A DNA stretch of 64,000 nucleotides, taken from NCBI GenBank assembly GCA_021234535.1, contig CM037840.1, positions 16,633,415 through 16,697,414 of the forward strand, in the 5' to 3' direction. How positions within the stretch are numbered: the first letter of the stretch is position 1; the number at the start of each line of letters is the position of its first letter. The stretch is from Stichopus chloronotus. Its lineage: Eukaryota > Echinodermata > Holothuroidea > Aspidochirotida > Stichopodidae. Shown one piece after another: positions 10,401 to 23,212 of the stretch. Both the position numbers and the translations under genes were made by a program. The notes under the pieces were generated by a model, which saw only the letters and a list, made by a program, of their open reading frames with translations, was not told the DNA's origin and did not search any database.

Positions 10401-12153
10401 TTTCTTCTCTTTGTTGTTCTCCGGAACTGTGAAGAAATAATTTAAGATCTACTAATTTAACTTGCATACTTTCAACAGAATTGAACTTTACTGACAAAGC
10501 GGGACAAATTAAGTGGCACAAAGCGTTATTTTTTCCAACCAATATCCTCTAAGGATTTTATCTAACTTTGCACTGAAACTTTCTCAATATTTTTAGGAAC
10601 TGAACTCTAACCAACGTTTCCACTATATGTTACTTTTGGCAGTATTTTCCTTTCCAAGTTTCATGGTATGAACTGGCTATTCAGTACCTTATTTGCTTCA
10701 ACGGATTTGCTGGAGAACGTTTTTTTTGTTGAGATAAAGTGCATTATGGGAAATCTGTGATATCATCGTGGCACATTAATTTGACATCATTACATTGAAC
10801 ATATTTATGATATTGACGTTGCTTTAGGGAACATGTAGCAATATTGCTTGTCCCACATATGGTGTAGGGTTAGGCTAGACCTACATGAGGAAAACATATT
10901 CAGATAAACAGGACATTCAGTTAAAAAGAAAAACAAAAAGGAATCAAAGGCAGTGTGCCTTCTTTACATAACATTCTGTGACCTTGATGAAAAATATGTA
11001 TTTTTAAAAAACATAACCAATCATTCAAATGAAATATCTTGAGCTAGGAAAAAGGTATTTTTCTTTGATATGAAACCTCAATGTGAAGCCGCCAGAATAT
11101 GCTTTTACTTAACTAGTTTAAAAATGAATGCTGGGGTGCCGCTCACCTCACCACTTTCATCTATGGCTCACCTTTTCATGCTGGATCAGAGATTTAATAG
11201 CCTCTTTTCTTCCCCTGATTGACAGGAGGCAGTAGGCACAACAGGAGGAAAAATCTAGACGTATAAGAATGTTGTACAGATTCAGAATATACACAATACA
11301 AGTACTCCATTAAGTTTTTTCTCAGTCTTACCTAATAACGTACTGTGAGCCAAGGGGGAGGCAGATGGCATGGTGACTGACATTCTGGGGGGTTTAAGAG
11401 GAGGGTGTCGCCCTCCCCGTTTGGAAAATTTTTACTAACGCTGGGTGGGCTGGATGCATAATGGTGCAACATTTGATGCAAGGGGTCTCCAGAGGCAACC
11501 AATGCGCCCTCTCTCCTCGCTTCTCTTCCTCCATTTTTCTTTTTTCTACTTTCTCTTTTCCCCCTCATTTTGGGAGTGGTGATCCCCTGCTTGTATGAAA
11601 GAAAAAATTTTTATTTCATGTCATCCAAACCCCATGTCAAAACTCCATTCGTAACAAAAATACCTCCAGGTTTCCTCAAGGTTACAGGCAAATTGCCTCA
11701 GATTTCTTTTGTTATTCTTTATAATTGAATACCTTGTTTGTCCTTGAAATTTGGTACCATTGGAATGCTCAGATGTTTTTCTGTGTAGATATAGTCTAAA
11801 ACTGTTCCATACTTATGGCACAGCAAGTAAAGTTACGAAATATTTGATGTAGAGATATGAACATTATAAACAAATACAAAACCCTCATCAAATGAATTTG
11901 TCGAGATGACATCACAGACTTCCCATCATGCACTGCGGAAACTGAAAATGAATTATTTCTTCAAAAATTCATATCTTCCAAACGCAAGATGCTATTGGTA
12001 TGGGGTTTTCACTGTTAAAAACAAAAGTTTTCTGCTTTTTTTTTTAAAGCATCAAATTTGGTCACTAGAACATACTTTTTGGTCAAAAAAGTATGGGGAT
12101 CTAAAAGAGCATTCTTAAGTTTCTTAACTGTAGATTGCGAAACCATAGCTATG
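10401..12153. other. No supported gene
   Basis: Upstream exons of the minus-strand C2H2 pseudogene would be expected here, but none is recognisable. 11332-11568 is open on the minus strand but low-complexity (Lys/Arg/Glu-rich start) and unconvincing. Confidence 0.4.
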
Positions 12154-12375
12154 TTAAATGTCATCACTAATATACAAAAATACATCAGATGAACTCAACC
12201 AAGACACATATTGTATTAAACACTTACTTTTTATGAGTGTTATATATGGAATGCATTGCCACTCAAACACAGGCAGAGCACAAAGCAGTATAGTATTCAA
12301 AGGAATAGCCCAATCACTCATCATGAAAAACTTGCGTACCAATAAGAGCCTCTTCCCTGATTTTTGTTGGTACAC
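12154..12375 (-). pseudogene. Possible further exon of the SAMD3-like gene
   Basis: A block with an acceptor after about 12376 (GTTAAGTTCAG) and a donor GTAAGTG near 12227 reads FFMMSDWAIPLNTILLCALP. This weakly resembles the 'FF.I.D..AIP......AFD.LFK..Y.F' segment that follows the conserved block of SAMD3-like proteins. The position downstream on the same strand fits. The similarity is faint. Confidence 0.25.
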
Positions 12376-12696
12376 CTGAACTTAACACTATTATGTCAAT
12401 TCCATTTTAAAACAAATGACTGGTCACCATTCTTCAGACTGCACATAATGGTATCTACATTGGTCCATACAATGCTGCAATACACTGGAATACATTCCAC
12501 ACTACAAAAATGTAGTGAATGATTTAAATTTGTTTAGATCTATTACAAAAAATGGTACAAAATCATTTACCGAGTTGAGGATTTGTTCTTCATTGTACTG
12601 GCATCCAACTGTTTCAGTTAGTAAAACCAGTTACACTGAATGTTTCCATTGCAAATAGGGTAAAACAATTGGTCTATCATTACACAATCAACTTAC

Positions 12697-12880
12697 TTGC
12701 TAAATCTGAGTTATCAAAGTCACCAGTCTCTTCGTCTACTGTTGCAAGAAGCTGTTTTACTGCCTCCTTCTCGATGGTGCTTTCTCTTGCAAGAGCTATA
12801 ATCTTTGGGCTAAGGACTGGCCAACCTTCCAAAAGCTTGGGCTACTCGTCTTTGAACATCAGTCGGAAATCCTGTTCAAT
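12697..12880 (-). pseudogene. SAMD3-like exon with in-frame stop
   Basis: The acceptor is TTTTACACAG before 12880 and the donor is GTAAGT after 12697. Translation reads IEQDFRLMFKDE, a TAG stop at 12842-12844, then PKLLEGWPVLSPKIIALARE. The motif (I..DF.LMF ... FL..WP....KII..A) is the most conserved block of the family. The frame is otherwise open to the donor, so the stop is an isolated lesion. Confidence 0.6.
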
Positions 12881-13819
12881 CTGTGTAAAAGAAGTATAAG
12901 AGTTGTCTTAGATATAGTTTGTTAAATCACTTGGTGGTATTGGGCAATATCATGATATCCAAATTCACTCAAATGTTTACCGTTATTTGGAAGTTACAAG
13001 TTTGCTGTCATTTTTCCACCTTCACAGAACTACCAATCCACTTCACTGAAAGTATGCTATGTGGTCAAGCCTAGGAATTCTGTCACAGTCCTGAATGCTT
13101 TACATAATACACCACCGTAACTATACGCCCTATTTTCTATACTGTCTGAAAATAATGCCTCAAGTTTGGAACTTTTCTGGTTATGCTTTTTCTGTAGTCC
13201 ATTCATTTGACTAACATGTAACTGTTTTAGCTATAATAACTTTATATATCCATGAGTAGTTGACCCACAGTTGCACAGTCCAATAAAAGACCCACCAGCC
13301 TTAATATATCTAGCTAGTCATACTGTTCTGGGTTCTTGAACTTGACAAAATTTACATCAAAAATGGTGTAAATTTTCCATACAATCTGATTTTTCAACGA
13401 AATTATTGCTAGATGCACTGCTTTGAAGAAACTGCTCTGTCAAAATACATCCACATGTCTGTGGAATCATCTTGGCATGTCTGAATGGCTAGTTAGTTAT
13501 TAGTTTGTGTTGTTAAATCCCATCAAACATCAACAAGAATGTAGTGTCTGCTAGATAAGAAAGGCTCAACTTGGAAGGCTCTTGCAAGGGATTCACTAAA
13601 CAATACATAGAGTAGAGGTGATAGGAGGCACCCCTAACATACCCCACGATGAACTCTGAATGGGTCCGACAGTAGGCCACTAATGATAACCCGACTAAAC
13701 GCTATTACACAATAGGGAGATCTATTTCACAAAAACTGGATCAAACTAAATTTCTTCCAACTTTTAAAGAGGAAAACGTGATCAACCATGTCGAAGGCAC
13801 ATTATTCTTATTCTGATAA

Positions 13820-14107
13820 GTTAATATATATGACAAGTTCTCTTCGTACTGAAAGTGTGGCGCTCATCTTTTCCATGACCACTGGGATGTAAGCTGGTGT
13901 ATGTTTCATCCAATTAATATCAGCATCATCCTCATCTTTAGATCGTCCGTTAGTATTTACTTTCCTAGCAAGCTTAGGTCCACCGTCTAAGGCTCGGGGC
14001 ACTGGTGGTGACAATCTTGATGGGCTTGACAGCCTTTCACCTCTGTTAACATTCTTAATCTTTGCAGCCAGAAATCCAGCGTTACTCCTTTCGTCATAAA
14101 AAGCTTC
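13820..14107 (-). CDS. SAMD3-like exon
   Basis: The acceptor is ACTATTTTCACAG before 14107. The frame reads EAFYDERSNAGFLAAKIKNV followed by a Ser/Pro-rich linker, then DADINWMKHTPAYIPVVMEK. The G(F/Y)L..(K/R)(I/L)KNV signature and the 'W....P' helix are family hallmarks. The 3' edge is uncertain: the frame stays open to 13808, and a GT donor is possible near 13826. Confidence 0.6.
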
Positions 14108-15856
14108 CTGTGAAAATAGTGAAAAATGAACACACCTTTACAATTAGGTATCATTAAAAAGAATTTTAGTTAACCTTCTTTAGGGCTCCCAAACAGACCG
14201 GCGACAATATTTGGGACAAATGTATCTGTTTATAGGAAATGTATATAGGTGAAGTGAAGGGTACGTAAACACGATATCACCAGTTGGTGTTACAAGATCA
14301 GTGAACTATTATAATTTTTAAGGGTACATCCTGGATCACTAATTGGCATTTGTGCAAAGAGCTTACAATCGACTCTTTCACTGGGTCTTTTCAAAACCAT
14401 CAATACCTCGTGGAAATGACCCTAGAAACATTTTAAATATATATATAGGCAATACATGATTGTTGGCAGACCTGCTTCTTGTTTATAGTTCAGAAAGATG
14501 TCGCATTCTAGGCCTGTTGCCACTCAGCATGATATTTCTGTTGATGGGAGTTAAATTGAAGTAACCAAGTGGCTATGCAACAATATTTGCATATGATATA
14601 ATACCATACAAACAGCATAAATAATATTTTATTTACGTGACAATTAGGAGTATGGGGATCTCGAAGTGATTTGAATGTGCTGAATAAAGACTACAATAAG
14701 CTTAAATGTACTCATTTTGTGGGAATTATTACGCCCTGTTTCATCAAGATTGAGTTGGTTCAGGTACAAAAACAAGTATTTATATGAGGTAAAATGCTAA
14801 CTTCATTTCATCTTTGCAGGAGACAAGTTGCAACTGACATGCGGCATACTGGTCATTGTCATACTACTGCCATCTCCAGGCTATCTGCAGCAATCTATGA
14901 AGATAAGACATTTTCCCTGTTAAAACAGCCTCTGAAAATGACTTAACATTCATAATAAGCTTGACCAAATCAATCAAGGTGTAACTGCAGCACAAAAAAG
15001 ATGCAAAAATAAACTACTGATACTGCTGCAATTACTGTGGCCGGAAGACTTCAATGTTCTGCAAACAAGCTCTGTAAGTTTGTGGCGTTCCAGAGTAAAC
15101 TCTTTCAAGCTCAGTTTTCAAACTTACTTAAAGACCACTATACATAATGCAAATTGAAGCACTGATTATATCCGAGCAGTTACAACACCGAAAGTGCATT
15201 GGCCATGTACTGATAACTAGCTCTTTGAAAGATTTCAGCTCTGGGCATTATTTCTTGTCATGTTAGTCTGTACCAAGGGTGTTAGTAAAAACAGTTAAGG
15301 CATCTTTTATCTCCCCGACCTGCTGCTAGAATTGAATAGGACATTTTAGCCAATATTACCCGAGGAAAAGGCCTTTTCCCGGGTGAGGCTTATCTCTGTA
15401 ATTGCCATTATTAATCCCTTTCACAAACAAACTTGCTCTATTGACCAAACAGTCTTTGTAGGGCTCAAACCTCTTTAACTTTGTTGATCTGTAGATACCT
15501 GAACAGGAAGTTCTCTGATAGATTCTGGATTAAGACTGGTCAACTAGAGATGGCTAAAACCTGCTATTCGTTTCTTGCGTCATGTGAGTACCCTAGGACT
15601 CCCTGGAATCAAGAAGTACCTCATATATATTTCACCGTATGTAGTTAACTGGTATGACCAGTTAAGACTACTTAATACTGTCATAAGCCCTGTTGTACTT
15701 CCGATGACCATGCATAGCAAAGAACACAACTGACGTACCCATACTTTATTCATACCCAAATTATCACTATACAATGTCTTTGTTTCCTTTAAACTTACAG
15801 CTCTTTTTTTGTAACTGCAATGCTCTCATGTTAATATCTATAAAGAAATGTCTTAC

Positions 15857-16077
15857 CCGTGAACTTTCATCATTTCTGCTACCACAATGCTAACCATTAG
15901 CCTTCTACTTTTGTCTGACAAGGATGACTTATCTGCAAAAAGTGATGTAGATGAACCAATGTCTTTATCACAACTTTGAACTTTCAATAAATTGATCAGT
16001 ATTTGGCTGCATTCATTACCTTGGACCCTTAAGCAATGGGAATCAATCTGCATCACCAACCATTCAGGGTTCTCATA
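15857..16077 (-). CDS. SAMD3-like exon with KSRR motif
   Basis: The 221-bp exon has an acceptor (GAAATAAG) before 16077 and a donor GTAAGA after 15857. It reads YENPEWLVMQIDSHCLRVQG and ends DKSRRLMVSIVVAEMMKVHG. The KSRR..V...V..M...(H/Y)G pattern matches the conserved SAMD3-like segment that is normally followed by 'YPS'. I could not find that next exon before 14107. Confidence 0.6.
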
Positions 16078-17856
16078 CTTATTTCCAACTATAATTCTAG
16101 GAGTTCAGTGACCTGTACAATACACATTCCATGACTTTTCCAGCCTTTCCAACAAACAATGTACTTTCTGATTTTTGAGGACAGAATTTCAGGTAGAACT
16201 ATTATCAGTCTTGAAGTCATCTTTCACATCTAATTTTAACTGAGAACACACATTTGGTCGTACTGAATGAGACAATACTCTTTTCATTTAGTAAGATGGG
16301 TTAAAAACAAAACAGGAGGGTAGTTGGGGTCCCCCCATGAGCCCCAAACAATATAGTCCTTTAACTTTTGTATACTGCATGGAGTCCTATTGTCTATATG
16401 ACATTTTTTCCCACCCCAAAGGAATCTTTTTGCAGTATCCCAATCATGGAAAAAAGCCATATTTCAAATTTTTGCGTTAATCCCTCACAAAAGTCAGGTA
16501 GTTTTTTCTCTAATTGAGTTAAAATATGTTTCCACTGGGCAGTTGACAAGAATTTTCTTTTCTGCTCCAGTGAAACCTGCATCCTGGTTAACTACATTTA
16601 AATTAAGCTGGACACTATTTTTGAACCTGCATGTAAAGCAATGGATTCACAGTCTACACACACAGTCTTGTTATAACTTTTCCTCACAGCTTAAGCATGT
16701 CAATACTGATCAGTATCCATCATTATCTTTGAGGTACACACTACAGTAATGGTAGTGTAACATCGCATAACTGTTGGTGTGATTGGTTGTGGCAGCTCCC
16801 TACAGCCTTATGTCTTTTCAAAGGAGGTGCAGAACTAGAGGAAGGATTAAGTGGTCTCTCTTGAGAGTCATGTTCTGAAATCACATGTGTATCAACATCA
16901 CTCCCACTATCAGGAATGGTTGAGGGAACTGCTCCTGGGGAAACTGAAGAAATGTGTGTCTTTGAAACGTCACTTGTTAAAAATTCTGGAATGTGGTTGG
17001 GATTCCAGATACCAGGAGTAGAAATGCAATCAAAATTTAATGCAGTATGAATTTCAGACACAGAATCATATCACTTTATGTGTTTTAATTGAATTCACTT
17101 AATGAAACTTTTTGGTGACTAAAGGATTATGATACCAACAAGACCATGTTTTATGGCAGCAAATTTTAAAGAAAATTCACCTAGCGAAATTGGAGGCCTA
17201 GGAAATAAGGGGCAAAAGTTATCCATGCTAAATGACATTGATAGCCCTTGTATCTCCCACTCAAGCTCCCGATTCTCAAAACTAATTACTGGATTTTCCT
17301 CTCCATTGACCAGGAGACCTGCAATACAGCCAGAACTGTTTCTGCCTTTAGTGTGGGTGCAATGAAGTGTAAATAAATCGCAAGGCTTGTACACTGCACA
17401 TTTCTTCTTTTTGAATAGACTGCAGTCTGGTAGAATTACAGCGGCCAAACCAAGCATGAAATCTCTGTGATATGAGCGGATCAAGTGTGGGAAGGCCAGG
17501 AGTAGCAGAAATTAGTACGGGTGTATCAAATGTGTTTGAACAGGCATATTTGGTCGGGTTACATGTTTGCCACATACTCCTAGGGCGAGAATTTGGGCGA
17601 TGCAGAATCAAGGGTTTTCTTTTGAGCATGAGAACATAAAAACAATTTCACATATTGAAAATTGCTAGGCAACTGTAAATTTTGCACAAGTTCTTATATA
17701 CTGTACATTTGTAAACCTATTACATTTTCAATCTGTAAGGATGGAAAGTTGAGAGATGTTTTAAAGAAGTTCTGGACCATGGTAGGTTTTGTCACTCTAG
17801 CAAAGCTTGTCTAGCAGCTCATGAAAGCTGCAAGGGTACTTCATCCCACTTTTCAC

Positions 17857-18012
17857 CTGCTTTTAGCACCATGAGCTCTATACTTGGGTCCACTTCCACA
17901 AGGGGTACCAAGGCATCTTCATCTACTTCTGCCCCATTCTTATCCATAAGGGCAACTTCATCTTCCTCATCAATGGCAAATTTCCTTTTTGCTGCATATA
18001 AGAATGGATGCA
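17857..18012 (-). CDS. SAMD3-like N-terminal exon (CIDE-N/PB1-like), copy 1
   Basis: The exon has an acceptor (ATTCTTACATAG) before 18012 and a donor GTGAAA after 17857. It reads LYAAKRKFAIDEEDEVALMD, then NGAEVDEDAL and IELMVLKAG. A 'KF.I..ED...L.DGT.VD.D.L......LMVL' pattern is typical of CIDE-N-like ubiquitin folds, which in other proteins mediate head-to-tail interactions. No start codon is in this exon, so a 5' exon is missing. Confidence 0.55.
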
Positions 18013-18089
18013 CTATGTAAGAATATAATCATGAAAAACCTGCTACTGTGCCAAGAATTATTACTACGGTACCTTAACAAAACTGGCCA

Positions 18090-18375
18090 TTTTTGGTTTC
18101 GATGATAAGTGTATGTATGTATGTCCGTGACGCACTACCTTGTAAACACGATATCTCAAGAAGGGAAACTTGGACAGATCTCATATTTGGTATGTAGGTG
18201 AACCATATTGAGAAGAAGAACCCTATTGTTTTTGGTGGAGGTCAAAGGTCATTTGGGGTCAACAGAGGTCAAATTGTGAAAACCTTGAAAACACGATATC
18301 TCAAGAAAGGAAGCTTGTAGATGCTATTATATCAGATTCAGAAAAAAATTCTGCATTTCTGCATTCTGGTTTAAG
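18090..18375 (+). repeat. Dispersed repeat with AGGTCA direct repeats
   Basis: It starts at GGTTTCGATGATAAG and has the words AACACGATATCTCAAGAAGG and GGAGGTCAAAGGTCATTTGG. It ends with TTCTGCATTCTGGTTTAAG. Related copies occur near 27.96, 30.4, 45.0, 46.2, 49.95 and 51.25 kb. Its second tandem copy is at 19692-19977. The ends are partly inverted versions of each other in fuller copies, which suggests a MITE-like element. Confidence 0.6.
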
Positions 18376-19240
18376 TGTAAGGCAAGCAGTTTTGGATATA
18401 CAACCTAGTCTAATAACACTATGCCAGTTTTATGCATATGTTTAGATGGTGTAATATCCCCCCAATATTTGTCCACACCAGCCAAAGAAACTGTAAAATT
18501 CTGCCATAGACTGACTGTACCCCTGCTTTATAGAAAATGTTTCAGAATTTGGTACTGTATTGTCTGGATTGAGTAATCCATTATCAATATGAAGACCACG
18601 GGTGGCGCCAGGATTTGTCCGACAGGGGGACCAATAACTTCATGCCCCGAGCAAGACAGTGAGCTGACAAGGAAAAATTTCCAGCGCGCTTTGCACGCGG
18701 AAAATTTGTTAGTATGTGTTACGAAAAAATAATTGAAAATGTCAGTTATTCTACGGATTAAGGCTCCCCGACAAAACTGAAAAAACTAGCTTCCCGACGG
18801 GGGGAGTCGTCCCCGACGGGGGAGCATATCCACCGAATCCAACATCATAGTGTTGACACCAGGATTTTAACACCGCAGCTTTTGTAGTATGTTAACCTTT
18901 TGATTCACTTGTTCTGTTGCTCTTGTAATAGAAAGACCCAAAATAATAGATCTGTGTCCAAGTGTTTTCCTTATAGTGAATAGTAGCTAAACTGCTACAC
19001 AACTACCCAAGAAAGGCAGTCCTTCCATACTATTGAATTGCAGAAACGTAGCATCATTGGGATTGATACAGGGATAAGTGTCTTCTCCCTCCTTGCAGAA
19101 AGACTTAAGTTTGAAGTACAATTATCACGTGCTGAGTTTGCGGACAGCTGTGTCAATGCTGAAAAGAACACATTGTGTTGGCTTTGCCGTATTTGCACAC
19201 GTGTACCTTCTCGCATGCAATAGCAAATTCACCTGCCTCG

Positions 19241-20842
19241 AAAACAATTTCACATATTGAAAATTGCTAGGCAACTGTAAATTTTGCACAAGTTCTTATA
19301 TACTGTACATTTGTAAACCTATTACATTTTCAATCTGTAAGGATGGAAAGTTGAGAGATGTTTTAAAGAAGTTCTGGACCATGGTAGGTTTTGTCACTCT
19401 AGCAAAGCTTGTCTAGCAGCTCATGAAAGCTGCAAGGGTACTTCATCCCACTTTTCACCTGCTTTTAGCACCATGAGCTCTATACTTGGGTCCACTTCCA
19501 CAAGGGGTACCAAGGCATCTTCATCTACTTCTGCCCCATTCTTATCCATAAGGGCAACTTCATCTTCCTCATCAATGGCAAATTTCCTTTTTGCTGCATA
19601 TAAGAATGGATGCACTATGTAAGAATATAATCATGAAAAACCTGCTACTGTGCCAAGAATTATTACTACGGTACCTTAACAAAACTGGCCATTTTTGGTT
19701 TCGATGATAAGTGTATGTATGTATGTCCGTGACGCACTACCTTGTAAACACGATATCTCAAGAAGGGAAACTTGGACAGATCTCATATTTGGTATGTAGG
19801 TGAACCATATTGAGAAGAAGAACCCTATTGTTTTTGGTGGAGGTCAAAGGTCATTTGGGGTCAACAGAGGTCAAATTGTGAAAACCTTGAAAACACGATA
19901 TCTCAAGAAAGGAAGCTTGTAGATGCTATTATATCAGATTCAGAAAAAAATTCTGCATTTCTGCATTCTGGTTTAAGTGTAAGGCAAGCAGTTTTGGATA
20001 TACAACCTAGTCTAATAACACTATGCCAGTTTTATGCATATGTTTAGATGGTGTAATATCCCCCCAATATTTGTCCACACCAGCCAAAGAAACTGTAAAA
20101 TTCTGCCATAGACTGACTGTACCCCTGCTTTATAGAAAATGTTTCAGAATTTGGTACTGTATTGTCTGGATTGAGTAATCCATTATCAATATGAAGACCA
20201 CGGGTGGCGCCAGGATTTGTCCGACAGGGGGACCAATAACTTCATGCCCCGAGCAAGACAGTGAGCTGACAAGGAAAAATTTCCAGCGCGCTTTGCACGC
20301 GGAAAATTTGTTAGTATGTGTTACGAAAAAATAATTGAAAATGTCAGTTATTCTACGGATTAAGGCTCCCCGACAAAACTGAAAAAACTAGCTTCCCGAC
20401 GGGGGGAGTCGTCCCCGACGGGGGAGCATATCCACCGAATCCAACATCATAGTGTTGACACCAGGATTTTAACACCGCAGCTTTTGTAGTATGTTAACCT
20501 TTTGATTCACTTGTTCTGTTGCTCTTGTAATAGAAAGACCCAAAATAATAGATCTGTGTCCAAGTGTTTTCCTTATAGTGAATAGTAGCTAAACTGCTAC
20601 ACAACTACCCAAGAAAGGCAGTCCTTCCATACTATTGAATTGCAGAAACGTAGCATCATTGGGATTGATACAGGGATAAGTGTCTTCTCCCTCCTTGCAG
20701 AAAGACTTAAGTTTGAAGTACAATTATCACGTGCTGAGTTTGCGGACAGCTGTGTCAATGCTGAAAAGAACACATTGTGTTGGCTTTGCCGTATTTGCAC
20801 ACGTGTACCTTCTCGCATGCAATAGCAAATTCACCTGCCTCG
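19241..20842. repeat. Tandem duplication, unit 2 (1602 bp)
   Basis: This is the second head-to-tail unit, seemingly identical to 17639-19240. Similarity ends at about 20846, after GCCTCGAAAA, where unique sequence resumes. Confidence 0.9.
19459..19614 (-). CDS. SAMD3-like N-terminal exon, duplicated copy 2
   Basis: This exon is identical to 17857-18012, with the same acceptor and donor. If the gene is transcribed, including both copies would repeat the same 52-codon CIDE-N-like segment in tandem. The exon is 156 bp, a multiple of three, so double inclusion would keep frame. Confidence 0.55.
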
Positions 20843-20846
20843 AAAA

Positions 20847-22855
20847 TGTTGCTACCGATCAATGTTTAATCCAACATGCAAGACAGTGAAGTCTGACAAA
20901 TCCATCAACTACTGTACACAGTTCGATGTTTAAAGCCACTTGTGCATTTGAATTATGTATGTCAAAGCAGTACCATACCACCCCAGTTGTTAACTACAAA
21001 CATTTCCGAACGGATTAATCCTTGACGTAACCAAAGCATTATTTCAATCATGCATTATAATGTGTATTACCTCTTCAGTAGCGAATACAAAAAATGTAAC
21101 AAAGTATTGTGATGTCAGTGATGCAACATGGATGTATACATTTCTTTCTGAATCTATCCTAATAGTGTGCAAGATATTGTATTTGATCTCAGTTACGCAG
21201 TAAACCTTTAATGAGGTTAAGCAAATAGGATATACACACAATTATCACTCAATTATTACTGAATGTGAAAACACGGGCATATCAAAGTTCCCTTCCTCGG
21301 CAAAATAGTTTGTAAGGTTTGCCATAATTTAACAATTTTAATGAACCAATATAATCTTCAAATCCTCTAAAACTCCTTGTGCATCTGTAAATATTACGCT
21401 GGGATGAAGTAAATGTTGCAATTCTTCTACTGGTGTGATATTTAGAATTGTGGCCCACAGTAATTCGTCACAATATACAAATGGAAGAAACAACTTCCCT
21501 TTCACGGGGAGGGGGGTAAACAAAAACAACTGTCTTCTGTAAGCAGAAGACTGCTGAATATCTGTAGTAGATAACTTTTGATTTCTGCTTTTTGGACAAA
21601 GTTGCATTGATAGTTATTAAACAATCATGAGCAATGTAAACGAACACCACTGTACTCAAGATGAAGATTTGAAAAGATAGATACATTAGTGGATTGAACA
21701 ACTGTGAGTTATATGGTGTATGGTCAATTAAGATTTTAGTATTTTGCAGTGATGTTTAAAGCAGTCACCACCTTTTGATGTCCAAAACTCATCCCTTGAT
21801 AATTGTACCCGAACTGATATCAGTGTTTTTTTTTTCGTCGGTGAACGTTTCACACTTTTGAGAATCTCCACTGGTGGTGGAGGATTATGAGATTGTCAGC
21901 TATCGCTTTAAACTTGTCATCTGTCTTCATTTCACCAAATCACTTAGAACATCATACAACTAAGAAGCTTTTTCTTTCTTCTATATGTGTGTACATTTCC
22001 CTTTTACGGTTTATTGCAACATTTTTATGCACAGTACGTTAATGCTGCAAGTTGAGAAATAACCTTCACATACTGCACACGGTATCTCACAATATTTCTC
22101 TTCTTGTGTTGGATAATTTATATTCCAAGCCAGCACTTATGCTAGATTGACCCGCAAAAGCGACACCGAAGGACTGAAATTCAGGACAAGTCTGGTATGG
22201 GGTTAGCCACTTACAGATCTTAAGTTACATTATTCATGAACTATGAGTTACAAATAGACAAAACCTTGTGTAACAGACTCGGCTATTTCGTTGCTCTTTC
22301 AATATAGTCCAGGAAAGTTGGCTTGTCTCCACTATTTATATAATATAGTAATATCGACATGGACGTAGAAAATATGGTTTACAGAATTGACTTTGTGTCG
22401 TATTACATGACTGGTCCGTTCTGTATTTCACACTCTTTTATTTTGTTATTTTATACGAGGGTATTTCAACGTAACTAACTAAAGTGACTGCAACTACACA
22501 AACATATTAAGTAAAAACAAAACAATACTCAAGGTTTTCAGTAAAAGGTGCATTTTCTGTCGTAGTCCCTGCCACTACTTTTGCACTGCTTCTCAATCAA
22601 CCAATCACAAGTCTTGTTCATATGTCCATCTTCATCGGCAGCCTAGCAACTTGCACAAGCACTAGCTAGCTCGCTCCACACGATACATTATGTATGCACT
22701 ATCTATACTGTGAAACACCCGTTACAGTCCCACTTAAGTTTCCGATGCCAGTCGTCGTGAAGTGTCAGTTGTACTTGAGATTGATGTGACGATGTCTACC
22801 TTAGTCTGCACCTAGAAACGGAATACTAGTGTTAAAATATCCAACACTCGTTCAA
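20847..22855. other. No supported gene
   Basis: The minus-strand frame 21607-21338 (ending HPSVIFTDAQGVLEDLKIIL) looks protein-like at its end, but I recognise no family and see no clear splice edges. The rest shows no coding signal. The 5' exon(s) of the SAMD3-like gene would be expected in this direction but were not found. Confidence 0.4.
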
Positions 22856-23212
22856 GAAATTTAAAGACAGGTGTATTTCCAGCGAAAGTAATACCACTCT
22901 TCAAAGCAGGTGATAGGGATAAGTTCAACAATTGTAGACCTGTTTCGATCCTCCCTCAATTCTCCAAAATATTAGAAAAGTTATTTGAGAAAAGGTTATG
23001 TAAATTTTGTGGTAAATATAATTTATTAGTTGATAGTATGGTTTTAGAGGAGGTCACTCAACGACCATGGCCCTTACAGAGCTTGTAGAGAACATTACAA
23101 CAGCCATTGAAAAAAAGATGCATGCTGTTGGCGTTTTTATAGATCTAAAAAAAGCGTTTGATAAAATCAGTCACACTACATTACTACGAAAACTGCAATA
23201 TTATGGCATTTC
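22856..23212 (+). mobile_element. LINE reverse-transcriptase fragment (Jockey/CR1/RTE-like)
   Basis: The fragment reads VFPAKVIPLFKAGDRDKFNN, then PVSILPQFSKILEKLFEKRL. After a frameshift near 23038 it gives GHSTTMALTELV and GVFIDLKKAFDKISHTTLL. These are RT motifs 1, 2 and A, with motif A Asp in FIDLKKAFD. It is truncated at both ends. Similarity stops at about 23212, where the minus-strand DIRS element begins. Confidence 0.75.

Larger units (their letters stand above)
12697..18012 (-). pseudogene. SAMD3-like / CIDE-N-like multi-exon gene, disrupted
   Basis: Four minus-strand exons share a family order seen in fish and invertebrate proteins named 'SAM domain-containing protein 3-like'. They are an N-terminal ubiquitin/CIDE-N-like fold (18012-17857), a KSRR segment (16077-15857), a segment with AGFLAAKIKNVNRGER and DADINWMKHTPA (14107-about 13820), and the EQDFRLMF block (12880-12697). 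Splice sites are good at most edges. The exon between VHG and EAFYDERS (expected 'YPS...FP.L') was not found, and a linker exon may lie within 17061-16741. A TAG stop at 12842-12844 interrupts the last block. The molecular function of the family is not established, and I infer none. Confidence 0.55.
17639..19240. repeat. Tandem duplication, unit 1 (1602 bp)
   Basis: This block is repeated head-to-tail at 19241-20842, at an offset of exactly 1602 bp. I saw no difference in the parts compared base by base, and all open frames are identical. The junction shares AAAA microhomology. Each unit contains one N-terminal exon of the SAMD3-like gene, one dispersed AGGTCA-rich repeat and a spacer. Confidence 0.9.

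Noticed and set aside
17119..17629. Two overlapping minus-strand frames of 93 and 121 codons between SAMD3-like exons
   Set aside because: They overlap in different frames, lack family motifs and are best read as intron sequence.
17857..18012. Calling this exon a CIDE/DFF apoptotic nuclease gene
   Set aside because: The CIDE-N-like pattern alone is not specific, and the downstream exons match the SAMD3-like family instead.
21338..21607. Minus-strand frame ending HPSVIFTDAQGVLEDLKIIL
   Set aside because: It looks protein-like at the end, but no family, partner exon or clear splice site was found.
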